64,000 nt of DNA, taken from NCBI RefSeq assembly GCF_963678635.1, contig NC_087062.1, positions 67,875,415 through 67,939,414 on the forward strand. The letters run 5' to 3'. A program made the translations under genes and the position numbers. How positions within the stretch are numbered: the first letter of the stretch is position 1; every line of letters begins with the position of its first letter. The notes below the pieces were generated by a model, which saw nothing but the letters and a program-made list of their open reading frames with translations, searched no databases and was not told the DNA's origin. This DNA is from Symsagittifera roscoffensis (lineage: Eukaryota; Xenacoelomorpha; Acoela; Convolutidae). Below are positions 35,400 through 47,299 of this stretch, one piece after another.

Positions 35400-38300
35400 A
35401 GCAAAAATTAAAAAATTAGTAAACAAATTTAAAAAATCAGAAATTTTTATAACTACTGAATAAAAAGAAGAATCTGTGTCCTAAAATGGGATAGCAAATC
35501 AAAAATTAGAAAATTGGAAATGGGCATAACCACTGAATAAAATGAAATGTTCTGTGTCCCAAAATGGTACTGGAAATCAGAAAATAGAGTTTTAGAAACA
35601 AAAATTGAAAAAATTTTAAATGTGCATAACCACTGAATAAAAAGAAAGATTATGCATCTCAAAAATGGACTGGAAAACAAAAGCAAAAATTGAGAAATCA
35701 AAATTAGAAAACTAGAAACGTGCATAACCACTGCACAAAGAAGGGTTTTGTGTCCCAAATTAGGACCGGAAATCAAAAACTAGAATTTTAGCAACAAAAG
35801 AATAAAAAATCAGAAATGTGCATAACTACTGAATAAAATGAAAGATTCTGTGTTCCAAAATGGGACTGGAATCCAAAAAATAAAAATTAGAAACGTTTAT
35901 AGCCACTGAAAAAAAAGAAAAATGATTATGTGTCCCAGAACGGGACTGGAAAGCAAAAATTAAAAATTTAGAAGCAAAATTTAGAAAATTAGAATTTCTT
36001 ATAACCGCTGAATAAAAAGAAGAATTCTGAGTCCTAAAATGGGACTGCAAATTAAAGTTAGAAAATTAGAAATGTGCATAACCACTGAATAAAATGAAGT
36101 GTTTTGTGTCCCAAAATGGGACTGGAAATCAAAAATTTGAATTTTAGAAACAAAAAATTGAGAAAAATAGAAATTTGCTTGACCAGTGATAAAAGAAGTG
36201 TTCTGTGACCCAAAATGGGCTGCAAACCAAAGATTAGAAATTAAGAAACCAAAGAATAGAAAAATAGAAATGTGCATAACCACTGAATGAAAAGAAATTT
36301 TATGTGTGTCAAAAATGGACTGGAAAACAAAAAACAAAAACTTAGAAACCAAAGTTTGAAAACTAAAAAAGTGCACAAACACTGCATAAAAAGAAAGGTT
36401 TTGTGTTCCAAAATAGGACTGGAAATCAAATTTTAGAAATTTAGAAACAAAAGAAAAGAAAATTAGAAGTGTGCATAACTACTGAAGAAAAAAAAGATTC
36501 TGTGTTCCAAAACGGGACAGGAAATCAAAAATAAGAAATTAAAAAACCAAAAACTAGAAATTTAGAAACGTTTATAGCCACTAAAAAAAGAAGGTTTCTG
36601 GGTCCCAGAATGGGTCTGGAAAGCAAAAATTAAAAAATTAGTAAACAAATTTAAAAAATCAGAAATTTTTATAACTACTGAATAAAAAGAAGAATCTGTG
36701 TCCTAAAATGGGATAGCAAATCAAAAATTAGAAAATTGGAAATGGGCATAACCACTGAATAAAATGAAATGTTCTGTGTCCCAAAATGGTACTGGAAATC
36801 AGAAAATAGAGTTTTAGAAACAAAAATTGAAAAAATTTTAAATGTGCATAACCACTGAACGAAAAGAAAAAAAGAAAGATTATGTGTCCCAAAAATGGAC
36901 TGGAAAACAAAAAACAAAAACTTAGAAACCAAAGTTTGAAAACTAAAAAAGTGCACAAACACTGCATAAAAAGAAGGGTTTTGTGTTCCAAAATAGGACT
37001 GGAAATCAAATTTTAGAAATTTAGAAACAAAAGAAAAGAAAATTAGAAGTGTGCATAACTACTGAAGAAAAAAAAGATTCTGTGTTCCAAAACGGGACAG
37101 GAAATCAAAAATAAGAAATTAAAAAACCAAAAACTAGAAATTTAGAAACGTTTATAGCCACTAAAAAAGAAGGTTTCTGGGTCCCAGAATGGGTCTGGAA
37201 AGCAAAAATTAAAAAATTAGTAAACAAATTTAAAAAATCAGAAATTTTTATAACTACTGAATAAAAAGAAGAATCTGTGTCCTAAAATGGGATAGCAAAT
37301 CAAAAATTAGAAAATTGGAAATGGGCATAACCACTGAATAAAATGAAATGTTCTGTGTCCCAAAATGGTACTGGAAATCAGAAAATAGAGTTTTAGAAAC
37401 AAAAATTGAAAAAATTTTAAATGTGCATAACCACTGAATAAAAAGAAAGATTATGCATCTCAAAAATGGACTGGAAAACAAAAGCAAAAATTGAGAAATC
37501 AAAATTAGAAAACTAGAAACGTGCATAACCACTGCACAAAGAAGGGTTTTGTGTCCCAAATTAGGACTGGAAATCAAAAACTAGAATTTTAGCAACAAAA
37601 GAATAAAAAATCAGAAATGTGCATAACTACTGAATAAAATGAAAGATTCTGTGTTCCAAAATGGGACTGGAATCCAAACATTAAAAATTAGGAAACCAAA
37701 AAATAAAAATTAGAAACGTTTATAGCCACTGAAAAAAAAGAAGAATGATTATGTGTCCCAGAACGGGACTGGAAAGCAAAAATTAAAAATTTAGAAGCAA
37801 AATTTAGAAAATTAGAATTTCTTATAACCGCTGAATAAAAAGAAGAAATCTGAGTCCTAAAATGGGACTGCAAATCAAAAGTTAGAAAATTAGAAATGTG
37901 CATAACCACTGAATAAAATGAAGTGTTTTGTGTCCCAAAATGGGACTGGAAATCAAAAATTTGAATTTTAGAAACAAAAAATTGAGAAAAATAGAAATTT
38001 GCTTGACCAGTGATAAAAGAAGTGTTCTGTGACCCAAAATGGGCTGCAAACCAAAGATTAGAAATTAAGAAACCAAAGAATAGAAAAATAGAAATGTGCA
38101 TAACCACTGAATGAAAAGAAATTTTATGTGTGTCAAAAATGGACTGGAAAACAAAAAACAAAAACTTAGAAACCAAAGTTTGAAAACTAAAAAAGTGCAC
38201 AAACACTGCATAAAAAGAAAGGTTTTGTGTTCCAAAATAGGACTGGAAATCAAATTTTAGAAATTTAGAAACAAAAGAAAAGAAAATTAGAAGTGTGCAT

Positions 38301-39180
38301 AACTACTGAAGAAAAAAAAGATTCTGTGTTCCAAAACGGGACAGGAAATCAAAAATAAGAAATTAAAAAACCAAAAACTAGAAATTTAGAAACGTTTATA
38401 GCCACTAAAAAAAGAAGGTTTCTGGGTCCCAGAATGGGTCTGGAAAGCAAAAATTAAAAAATTAGTAAACAAATTTAAAAAATCAGAAATTTTTATAACT
38501 ACTGAATAAAAAGAAGAATCTGTGTCCTAAAATGGGATAGCAAATCAAAAATTAGAAAATTGGAAATGGGCATAACCACTAAATAAAATGAAATGTTCTG
38601 TGTCCCAAAATGGTACTGGAAATCAGAAAATAGAGTTTTAGAAACAAAAATTGAAAAAATTTTAAATGTGCATAACCACTGAATAAAAAGAAAGATTATG
38701 CATCTCAAAAATGGACTGGAAAACAAAAGCAAAAATTGAGAAATCAAAATTAGAAAACTAGAAACGTGCATAACCACTGCACAAAGAAGGGTTTTGTGTC
38801 CCAAATTAGGACTGGAAATCAAAAACTAGAATTTTAGCAACAAAAGAATAAAAAATCAGAAATGTGCATAACTACTGAATAAAATGAAAGATTCTGTGTT
38901 CCAAAATGGGACTGGAATCCAAACATTAAAAATTAGGAAACCAAAAAATAAAAATTAGAAACATTCATAGCCACTGAAAAAAAAGAAGAATGATTATGTG
39001 TCCCAGAACGGGACTGGAAAGCAAAAATTAAAAATTTAGAAGCAAAATTTAGAAAATTAGAATTTCTTATAACCGCTGAATAAAAAGAAGAATTCTGAGT
39101 CCTAAAATGGGACTGCAAATCAAAAGTTAGAAAATTAGAAATGTGCATAACCACTGAATAAAATGAAGTGTTTTGTGTCC
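35400..39180 (+). repeat. higher-order repeat block in array II (~1.2-kb units)
   Basis: The string GAATCTGTGTCCTAAAATGG with its flanks recurs near 35,467, 36,690, 37,268 and 38,513, giving intervals of about 1,222, 579 and 1,245 bp. The irregular middle interval indicates an internal deletion in one unit or unequal exchange out of register. Confidence 0.7.
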
Positions 39181-39189
39181 CAAAATGGG

Positions 39190-40879
39190 ACTGGAAATCA
39201 AAAATTTGAATTTTAGAAACAAAAAATTGAGAAAAATAGAAATTTGCTTGACCAGTGATAAAAGAAGTGTTCTGTGACCCAAAATGGGACTGGAAATCAA
39301 AAATTAGAGTTTTAGAAACAACAAAAACTAAGAAATTATGAATGTGCATAACCACTGAACAAAAAGTAAAAAGAAGGATTCTGTGTCCTAAAATGGGACT
39401 GCAAATCAAAAGTTAGAAACTTAGAAATGGCGATAACCACTGAATAAAAAGAAAGGTTCTGTTTTCTGTGTCCCAAAATGGGACTAAAAATCAAAAATTG
39501 AAAAATTTAGAAATCAAAAATTAAGAAATTAGAAATGTTTTTAACCACAAAATAAAAAGAAGGATTTTTTGTCCCAAAATAGGACTGGAAATCAAAAATT
39601 ATAGTTTTAGAAACAAAAAGTTAGAAAATGGACCCATAAATTGAGCTCAGGTAGTGACTAAAAATCAAATATACGGAACAGATGTGCATTTATTTCAAAA
39701 TTTAAGAAATGAAGTGTTCTGTGTTCCAAAATGAGACTGGAAATCAAAAATAAAAATTTGAGAAACAAAAAATTGAAAAAATTATAAATAAGCATAACCA
39801 CTGAATAAAAAGAAAGATTATGTGTCTCAAAAATGGACTGGAAAACAAAGAACAAAAATTTAGAAATCACAGTTAGAAAACTAAAAATGTGCATAACCAC
39901 TATAAAAAAGAAAGGTTTTTTTGTCTCATAATAGGACTGGATATCAAAAATTAGAATTTTAGAAACAAAAGATTAGAAATTAGAAATATGCATAACTACT
40001 GAATAAAAAGAAAGATTCTGTGTTCCAAAATGGGACTGGAAATCAAAAATTTGAATTTTAGAAACAAAAAATTGAGAAAAATAGAAATTTGCTTGACCAG
40101 TGATAAAAGAAGTGTTCTGTGACCCAAAATGGGACTGGAAATCAAAAATTAGAGTTTTAGAAACAACAAAAACTAAGAAATTATGAATGTGCATAACCAC
40201 TGAACAAAAAGTAAAAAGAAGGATTCTGTGTCCTAAAATGGGACTGCAAATCAAAAGTTAGAAACTTAGAAATGGCGATAACCACTGAATAAAAAGAAAG
40301 GTTCTGTTTTCTGTGTCCCAAAATGGGACTAAAAATCAAAAATTGAAAAATTTAGAAATCAAAAATTAAGAAATTAGAAATGTTTTTAACCACAAAATAA
40401 AAAGAAGGATTTTTTGTCCCAAAATAGGACTGGAAATCAAAAATTATAGTTTTAGAAACAAAAAGTTAGAAAATGGACCCATAAATTGAGCTCAGGTAGT
40501 GACTAAAAATCAAATATACGGAACAGATGTGCATTTATTTCAAAATTTAAGAAATGAAGTGTTCTGTGTTCCAAAATGAGACTGGAAATCAAAAATAAAA
40601 ATTTGAGAAACAAAAAATTGAAAAAATTATAAATAAGCATAACCACTGAATAAAAAGAAAGATTATGTGTCTCAAAAATGGACTGGAAAACAAAGAACAA
40701 AAATTTAGAAATCACAGTTAGAAAACTAAAAATGTGCATAACCACTATAAAAAAGAAAGGTTTTTTTGTCTCATAATAGGACTGGATATCAAAAATTAGA
40801 ATTTTAGAAACAAAAGATTAGAAATTAGAAATATGCATAACTACTGAATAAAAAGAAAGATTCTGTGTTCCAAAATGGG
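39190..40879 (+). repeat. 845-bp tandem duplication containing an edge-type monomer
   Basis: Two nearly identical 845-bp units (about 39,190-40,034 and 40,035-40,879). Each contains an edge-type monomer (39,630-39,712 and 40,475-40,557) with GAGCTCAGGTAGTGACTAAA. Internal edge monomers suggest that a former array end was internalised before this duplication. Confidence 0.8.
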
Positions 40880-42018
40880 ACTGGAAATAAAAAATTAGAT
40901 ATTAAGAAAGCAAAAATTAAAAAATTAGAAACGTTTATAGCCACTGAATAAAAAGAAGAAGGATTCTGTGTCCCAGAATTGGACAGGAAGGCAAAAATTA
41001 AAAATTTAGAAACCAAATTTAGAAAATTAGAATTTCTTATAACCACTGAATAAAAAGAAGAATTCTGTGTCCTAGAATGGGTATGCAAATCAAAATGTAG
41101 AAAAATTGAAATGTGCATAACCACTGAAAAAAATTAACTGTTCTGTGTCCCAAAATGGGAATGGAAATCAATAATTAGAATTTTAGAAACAAAAAATTAA
41201 AAAATTATAAATGTGCATAACCACTGAATAAAAAGTAAAAAAAAAGGATTCTGTGTCCCAAAGTGGGACTGGAAATTAAAAGTTCGAAATTTAGCATCCA
41301 AAATTGAGACAAATCGAAATTGGCTTGACCAGTGATTTAAAAAAAGGTTTCTGTGTCCCAAAATGGGACTGGAAATCAAAAATTAGAATTTTAGAAATAA
41401 AAACTTAAAAAATTATAAATTGCATAACCACTGAATAAAAAGTAAAAAGAAGGATTCTGTGTCCCAAAATGGGACTGGAAATCAATAATTAGAATTTTAG
41501 AAACAAAAAATTGAAAAATTATAAATGTGCATAACCACTGAATAAAAAGTAAAAAGAAGGATTCTGTGTCCAAAAATGGGACTGGAAATTAAAAATTAGA
41601 AATTTAGCATCAAAAACTGAGAAAAATAGAAATTTGCTTGACCAGTGATTAAAAAGAAGGGTTCTGTGTCCCAAAATGGGACTGGAAATCAAAAATTAGA
41701 ATTTTAGAAACAAAACTTAAAAAATTATAAATGTGCGTAACCACTGAATAAAAAGTAAAAAGAAGGATTCTGTGTCCTAAAATGGGACTGCAAATCAAAA
41801 GTTAGAAACTTAGAAATGGGGTTAACCACTGAATAAAAAGAAGGGTTCTGTGTTCTGTGTCCCAAAATGGGACTGAAAATCAAAAAATAAAAAATTAAGA
41901 AATCAAAAATTAAAAAATTAGAAATGTTTTTAACCACTTAATAAAAAGAAGGATACTGTGTCCCATAATAGGACTGGAAATCAAAAATTAGAATTTTAGA
42001 AATAAAAAGTTTGAAAAT

Positions 42019-42101
42019 GGGCCCGTAAATTGAGCTCAGGTAGTGACTAAAAATCAAATATACGGAACTGATCTGCATTTATTTCAAAAGTTAAAAAATG
42101 A
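42019..42101 (+). repeat. edge-type satellite monomer, right end of array II
   Basis: Last recognisable unit of the array: GGCCCGTAAATTGAGCTCAG, then GGAACTGATCTGCATTTATTTC. It matches the internal units at 39.6 and 40.5 kb closely and the left-end units more distantly. Beyond it the sequence is non-satellite. Confidence 0.75.
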
Positions 42102-43289
42102 ATGTTTTGACTATGTGGCTGTTTTCAAAAAAATTTCTACCCTTTTTATGTCAGTCATTTGTCGTTTCAAGCCTGCAGAATCTCTAGAAAAGCCGTATTT
42201 GGTGACAGGTTTTTGGAAATGAAATGCCCATTCTGCGTTCTTGTTTTTTTTTCAAGAATTAGCTTCTCTAAATCCGCTGATGCTCAATTGAGATTCAATT
42301 TTATCAAATATATAATTCTACTTCAAGTTTTTGCTTCAATTTGCCAATATTCCGACGAAAAAAAAGTATGACTTTCCTCTATTCTGAGTTTAAGACGCTT
42401 GCTACGTAAAAGGGTTGAGTTTTATGGACTTTGTTTCTTAATTCTATCAATTTGTCAAGAAACCACAGCATGCCGAAGAGATGCAATTGAAAGACAAAGG
42501 CTTGATCATAGACATTAGTTTATCAAAGGCTTACCAATTTCATTGGATTCACTCATTTGCCAGAAAACTTTGCAATGCATTTTGGCATCTTTTGTCACTG
42601 GACTTATTATCTTGAAAAAACTCTAACAAATTTAAAAAAAAGTGCTGCGGAAATCAGAAGCTAGCAATCAAACTTTTATTCTGTCATAAAACCGAGCGAG
42701 TGTAAGATCATTTTCTTTTGCGCCGTTTCCTAGCACCAACATAATTTTGTTAAGCTTGAAATAAAGAGATAGCTTATTGATTTAACATTTTAAAACGACA
42801 AAATTAAAAATTTCATGGTTAAAAATCATAATAATCACAAAAACAAAATGTTTCCGTTATAGGTTCACATTGATCAATATAAATTATAAAAATGACCACT
42901 TGAAAAAATTCAGTGTGGGAGATCGTCAGTAGAAAAATTCTGCCTGTTTTAAAGCGTCTCCGAGCGCAAAAAAGAACAGGTTTTAATTGGGACGCTGATG
43001 TAATACCACCGTTACTTTTTTTTTACAATACTACAGAATGGAAGCATATCAAAACTACATAAACGAAAAACTATTCAGTTAAAAATTTGAAAAAACCAAA
43101 ATTAAAAATTTGAGTGGGTTCTAAACATTGGACAAAAACCAATACTATGAGAAAAACTAGAAAAATAAATTTTCTAACTCTTTATTGCCTATAATTGTGG
43201 TCTCTAGAAACTTGTGAAGAAAGTTGTTAGTTTCATTCCGTGTCATTTTTCAAATAAATTTTAAGGAAACTGGAAAAAAATATTTGAGA
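42102..43289. other. AT-rich DNA downstream of the minus-strand LINE
   Basis: No gene recognised. A 70-codon plus-strand ORF at 42,159-42,371 has no motif. It lies at the 3' side of the minus-strand LINE below and could include that element's 3' untranslated region, but I see no poly-A or simple-repeat tail to fix the end. Confidence 0.5.
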
Positions 43290-44640
43290 GAATTGTAGAA
43301 TTTTTTCGAGTTCTGGTATCAATTGAAAACTTAGTCTTTTTTTTCTAGGGCTGATCACTAACTTTCTTTACTCGTTTATGGTTATGATGTATTTTGAATA
43401 GCTTGTCAGATGTGATTATTTTGCCGAGACTCACAAATTCACATTGATTGCGAATATTTTTTATTTAAAAAGTATTAGGAGTTAGTACGAATGACGCGCC
43501 TTTCCCATGATACATTTTCATTTGTCCCCCAAAAAACACTGATTCGAACGTTTTCTTGGAAGTTAAAACTCTAGTTAATATGTTGATGTTGAGATCAATC
43601 ATGTCAAGGTTTGATTTGAAAGTCGAACTGTATATTCAGACGCCATATTGAACAACAATTTTATTGTATGTTTGGTGAAACTGGGAGATTTGCTGATTAT
43701 TCAAAGTACTCCACAGAATTAAATAAGCTTGTTATTAACATTTTCAATGTGATCTTAGAATTCCAGTTTTTTACGGAGATGCAAAACAACAGAAATTTGC
43801 TCATTGTCTTTGTTGTTCGTTTTAATTGAGTATTTATTTTTTCATTCTGTTTTGTGAACCCAACTGTTTTAGTTTTGACTAAGTTCAAAGTCAGTCTGCT
43901 CTCGTCCAACCAAATTTTTTTTCTGTTTTCAAGGCATTTTTATGTTTTGGTTCAATATTAGTTTTTCAAATTGAGTTCTAATAGCTGTATCATCGGCATA
44001 GAGATAGGGCAATTGTGTTTGCACTCAGTTTTGGTATATCATCAGTATACAGAATGAAAAATAGAGGTCTTAGAATTGAGCCCTGCGGGGATCCGCATTT
44101 AAATTTTTGACTCTTTTATTTGATCCTGTTGAAGCTTACAAACCTTTTACGTTCTCATAAAAATGAAACTAGAAAATCACGTGATGGTCCTCTTATGCCG
44201 TAATCATAACATTTGTTTGAAAGAAGCTTGTGATCAACAGTATCAAACGCTTTTCTTAAACCAAAAAAATTACGCTGTTTCAATGGTTTGGTTGATCCGA
44301 TCAAATCAAACTTTTTCTACAAGAGAAGCAAAAGCGTCAACTGTACCTTTTTCTCTCTGAATCCCGACTTAGATTGATGTTATTTTTTTGTTAAAAAACA
44401 AAAACTAAAGTTCAGTTGTAAATTAGTTGTTGTAGTTTTATTGCCAATGACAGCTAACGATGAGATTGGTCTAATACTGCAAGATTCGAGTTCAATCCTT
44501 TCTTCATGTATAAGTATCGATTTTGCATTTTTTGATGAGCATCTGAAACAGTTGTTGTCGAAACAGTTTTGAAAGAAAAAAGTTTGAACAGGTTCCAAAA
44601 GTTCTCATATTCAGAGTATGTAAACTTTATTAATGTTGTG
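43290..44640 (-). pseudogene. reverse transcriptase of a decayed non-LTR retrotransposon (LINE-1, ORF2 RT part)
   Basis: Broken by frameshifts and stops, but the reverse transcriptase motifs are in the right order on the minus strand: GTVDAFASLVEKV (about 44,306-44,368), LRKAFDTVDHKLL (44,225-44,268), GSPQGSILRPLFFILYTDD (44,041-44,095), the catalytic box LYADDTAI (about 43,985-44,010), LTLNLVKTKTVGF (about 43,858-43,895), and a C-terminal YGVxIYSSTFKSNL (about 43,605-43,650). This order and the spacing between motifs are those of jockey/CR1/L2-type LINEs; the exact clade is not assigned. The enzyme would copy element RNA at a nicked target. No frame stays open long enough to be functional. 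Confidence 0.9.
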
Positions 44641-44875
44641 GCAATCCAAGCTTAGTTTTGTTTTTCATTTTTCCAAGATTTGCTTAATTTCAGAGGTTGT
44701 CACTGGTTTCAAAAACATTGATTTTCTTACATCTTGTTTGCTGTTATTTCTGATGTGTGGTTTATGGAAAACTTTTGCCAATTTTTTGCATATATTTGAA
44801 AATTAATGCTGAATACGCATGTGTGCTAATTCTTACCTTGTTAATCACTCGTTTTTAGCAATCCCAGTAAGAATC

Positions 44876-45112
44876 TTAATAAATTGAAAAACTTCTTTTT
44901 TTGTTTATTTTTTCGGCTTGCGTCTGTAGTGTGTGCTGATAAAATTCTTTTTTCTTTTTTGCTATCAATCTTCTCACCAACATACTTTGCAATATATTCT
45001 TATCTCTAGCTTCTCCAGTCCAACTTTTTAGAAACAACTTTCTTAGCTTATTCATTTTGATTGCAGCACGTTTAATTTTGTTCTTTTTTTCTTCTTCTTC
45101 TTTGTGTAACAA
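44876..45112 (-). pseudogene. LINE-1 linker between endonuclease and RT
   Basis: A 78-codon open segment rich in Lys/Arg (KKNKIKRAAIKMNKLRKLF, then IAKKKKEFYQ). It resembles the basic linker that jockey-like ORF2 proteins carry between the endonuclease and the reverse transcriptase. Its upstream end is cut by the nested LINE fragment at about 45,113. Confidence 0.65.
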
Positions 45113-45960
45113 CCCTTGGGGGTCCTAGATTTTGGGACTTTTACAACGCTTACTCCACTCCGTCGGATGTTTGTGTGTTTGTTTCTTATATGTCTGGTGA
45201 TGTTCGAGGAGCTTTGCTCCGTGCCACAGATGTCACAGTTGACGGGATTCTGGATTCAGGCTCTGGTGTCTCTGTCTTTATCAAACACGCACGTTCGTAG
45301 TTCGTCCTTAGCCCTTTCTCTTTGAATACTCGCTGACAACCAAAACTTGCGAATGCCGAGTGCTGTTTTGGTGTGTTTTCCTTTCTTGTTGAGTCCTGCC
45401 TGACCTGTTGGCACAAATCCTGTCACAGCCTACCCACCGACACCTGAAACCTTGATTTCTGTCTTCAGTCGTAACTTGGGATCTCTTTGGCTTCGGGTCT
45501 CAGCTGCTGACATTACACATCTGTGCTTCCAATTCTTCGATGAAAGCGGTGCGCTCTCTTATCAGCGCCTTCCACCTCTTCCGATCCCGCGTCAGGTTCT
45601 GCAGATTCGTCCAGCCCTTCCGTATTTCACTGAGGAGCCTGCACCAGTATTCAAGGGTTTCATTGCGGAAGCAAACTTTTTGTGTAGCTTCTCGCTTCCA
45701 GTGGCCAAGGACTGTACGTTTTACGATCCTGGAGTTGGGCATGCGCAAAACGTCGCCGATTCGCTCTTGTGCATTGTTCTCAATTTTTCACCGCACCGAT
45801 ACAATGCCCAGTTCTTTCCTTATCTGGAAGCTATTCGTTTTAACAATCCATAACTTTGTTATCAATCCATCAATCTGGTCTTGTCTTCCGTTACCTTTTT
45901 GAGTTTCTCGCGGATAAATTTGTTCAAATTGTCAATATGCATTGCGTGAGTTTGAGTGAA
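45113..45960 (-). pseudogene. nested 3' fragment of a second LINE (LINE-2), ORF2 C-terminus
   Basis: Minus-strand remnants of an ORF2 C-terminal region different from the host element. A segment with DVLRMPNSRI, then LTRDRKRWKALIRERT (about 45,500-45,800) matches the post-RT domain of several LINE groups. It is followed by a zinc-finger-like CQRVFKEKGLRTNYERAC (about 45,270-45,350) and a second finger, CDIC then HIRNKH (about 45,186-45,240). The 3' end runs into an (AAG)n-type tail near 45,070-45,110. GC content is visibly higher than in the host LINE, so the insertion is younger or of different origin. Confidence 0.75.
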
Positions 45961-46199
45961 GCATTCCTCGCAACCTAAATCATTCGCCTTTTCTTCTAAC
46001 TAGTCTAAGTCAAATTTCAAGCTGGTTTTTTAAATGTTCTATAAAATTTTTTCTGTTGAATAGGTACCACTTTCTTGAGATATACATTTTTTTCTCTAGA
46101 AAATAGTGTTTCTTACCGTACTGATTCTTTTGTGAGTTGAGAAAAAATCTATGCACATTTTCGTTTTGGTTGTTAACCTTGTTCATTTGTTGGTGTTCA

Positions 46200-46690
46200 T
46201 GCAGAAAAGTTCATTCCTCATCATTAAGCTACCAATTTGAGTCCATTTTTTGAGGTACTTATACGGTTTAAATTGAAGTCTCCGCATACTATTTGATAAG
46301 ATCCTGAGTCAATTGCAAAATTATCAAGACGTTTTGGTAAATTGGTAATTTTCTGTTTCATAACTGCACTCGGAGGAATGTACCTTCAGGTTAAGTTTAT
46401 TTAGGTTCTGAAGTTCAATTCCAAAGTTATCACTGATCACTATTGTCGCTAATTTTTGGCTTTATCTGATATCGAGTATCCTTGCACCTACACCTCCACC
46501 ATTTTGTTCCTATCACTAGTCTCGATGTTTTTGTATCCTTTTAATTGGAACCTTAATTTTGAACCATCCGGTTTCAACAATGTTTTCGTTACACATATTG
46601 CTATGAGTAATTCCTCCAGTAGCTCAAATTTAATCTGCAGCCAATCAATCTTTTTTCTAATTGAGCGATTATTTTGAAGTAAAATCGTAT
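46200..46690 (-). pseudogene. LINE-1 apurinic-type endonuclease domain (ORF2 N-terminus)
   Basis: Decayed endonuclease of the minus-strand LINE. Recognisable pieces are QNNRSIRKKIDWLQIKFELL (about 46,620-46,680), VTKTLLKPDG (about 46,560-46,590, in place of the usual LTETWL), YIPPSAV (about 46,370) and VCGDFNLN (about 46,270-46,290). In this family the GDFN Asp and Asn are active-site residues of the DNA-nicking enzyme. Frameshifts separate the pieces, and the terminal SDH motif is not seen before the nested insertion. Confidence 0.8.
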
Positions 46691-47299
46691 TATTGGGATT
46701 TTTGTTTCTCCTAAAATTTCAGAGTTGGCCAATATCATTCGATATAGAAATTGACTAGAGCTTTGTTCCCTCGACACAGTTTGTATTCTGCCTTGAAACT
46801 TGATCTTTTTGAGAAAAAAAATTTTACTACTAATTTTTAAATTACTTTATGCTCCAGTTTCGTACTTTGGCAAACTTATTTTTAGATTTTTTTCTATGTT
46901 GTCTTTATTTACGGAGCAGTTTTTCCTTGCGTAATCACAAATATGCATCGCATAAACGATTTTCAGAATCGCCGTCATGGCCTCAAAGCTGCGTATGACA
47001 GCACGCTAGCCAGCAAGCCAGAACGCTCTGCATAGCCACAGGAAGGCTGAGAAATTTGCTGTTCATTAGTTTTTTTTTAATTACTAATAAAAAAAAATAA
47101 AAAAATTGTTATTCTTGTTGCAAATAAATCCAAAAAAATGCTGATTTTTTTGGTTATAAAAAAAAACAAAAAAAAACTTGTAATTGAGGCCTTTTTTCTG
47201 CTCTTTGAGCAATTTGGATTTTTTTGGTGCTAGTTTTTACAAAATCTCAAGTGTCTTACAAAGTCAACAAAGAATTTTTTTATAGTTTTAATTTAGTTT

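Larger units (their letters stand above)
29404..42101 (+). repeat. satellite array II, ~99-bp monomers
   Basis: About 125 monomers of the same family as array I, in the same orientation. Units are on average more diverged than in the 8-18 kb part of array I, and more contain an extra AAAGTAAAAAGAAGG step. Edge-type monomers lie at both ends. Higher-order blocks of 1,222, 579, 1,245 and 845 bp are visible. The longest minus-strand ORF is 172 codons (37,688-38,206) with a 33-residue period. Confidence 0.93.

Noticed and set aside
5047-41937. Dozens of minus-strand ORFs of 60-172 codons rich in Phe, Ser and Val across the satellite
   Set aside because: They recur with the 99-bp monomer, break at 1-2 bp indels, and lack any consistent start or stop; they are a consequence of monomer length being divisible by three.
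4867-42101. CRISPR array
   Set aside because: The monomers are contiguous and vary gradually, there are no unique spacers between constant repeats, and the DNA is eukaryotic.
45452-45902. Plus-strand ORFs of 120-133 codons opposite the nested LINE
   Set aside because: The minus strand carries LINE C-terminal motifs; the plus ORFs are its antisense shadow.
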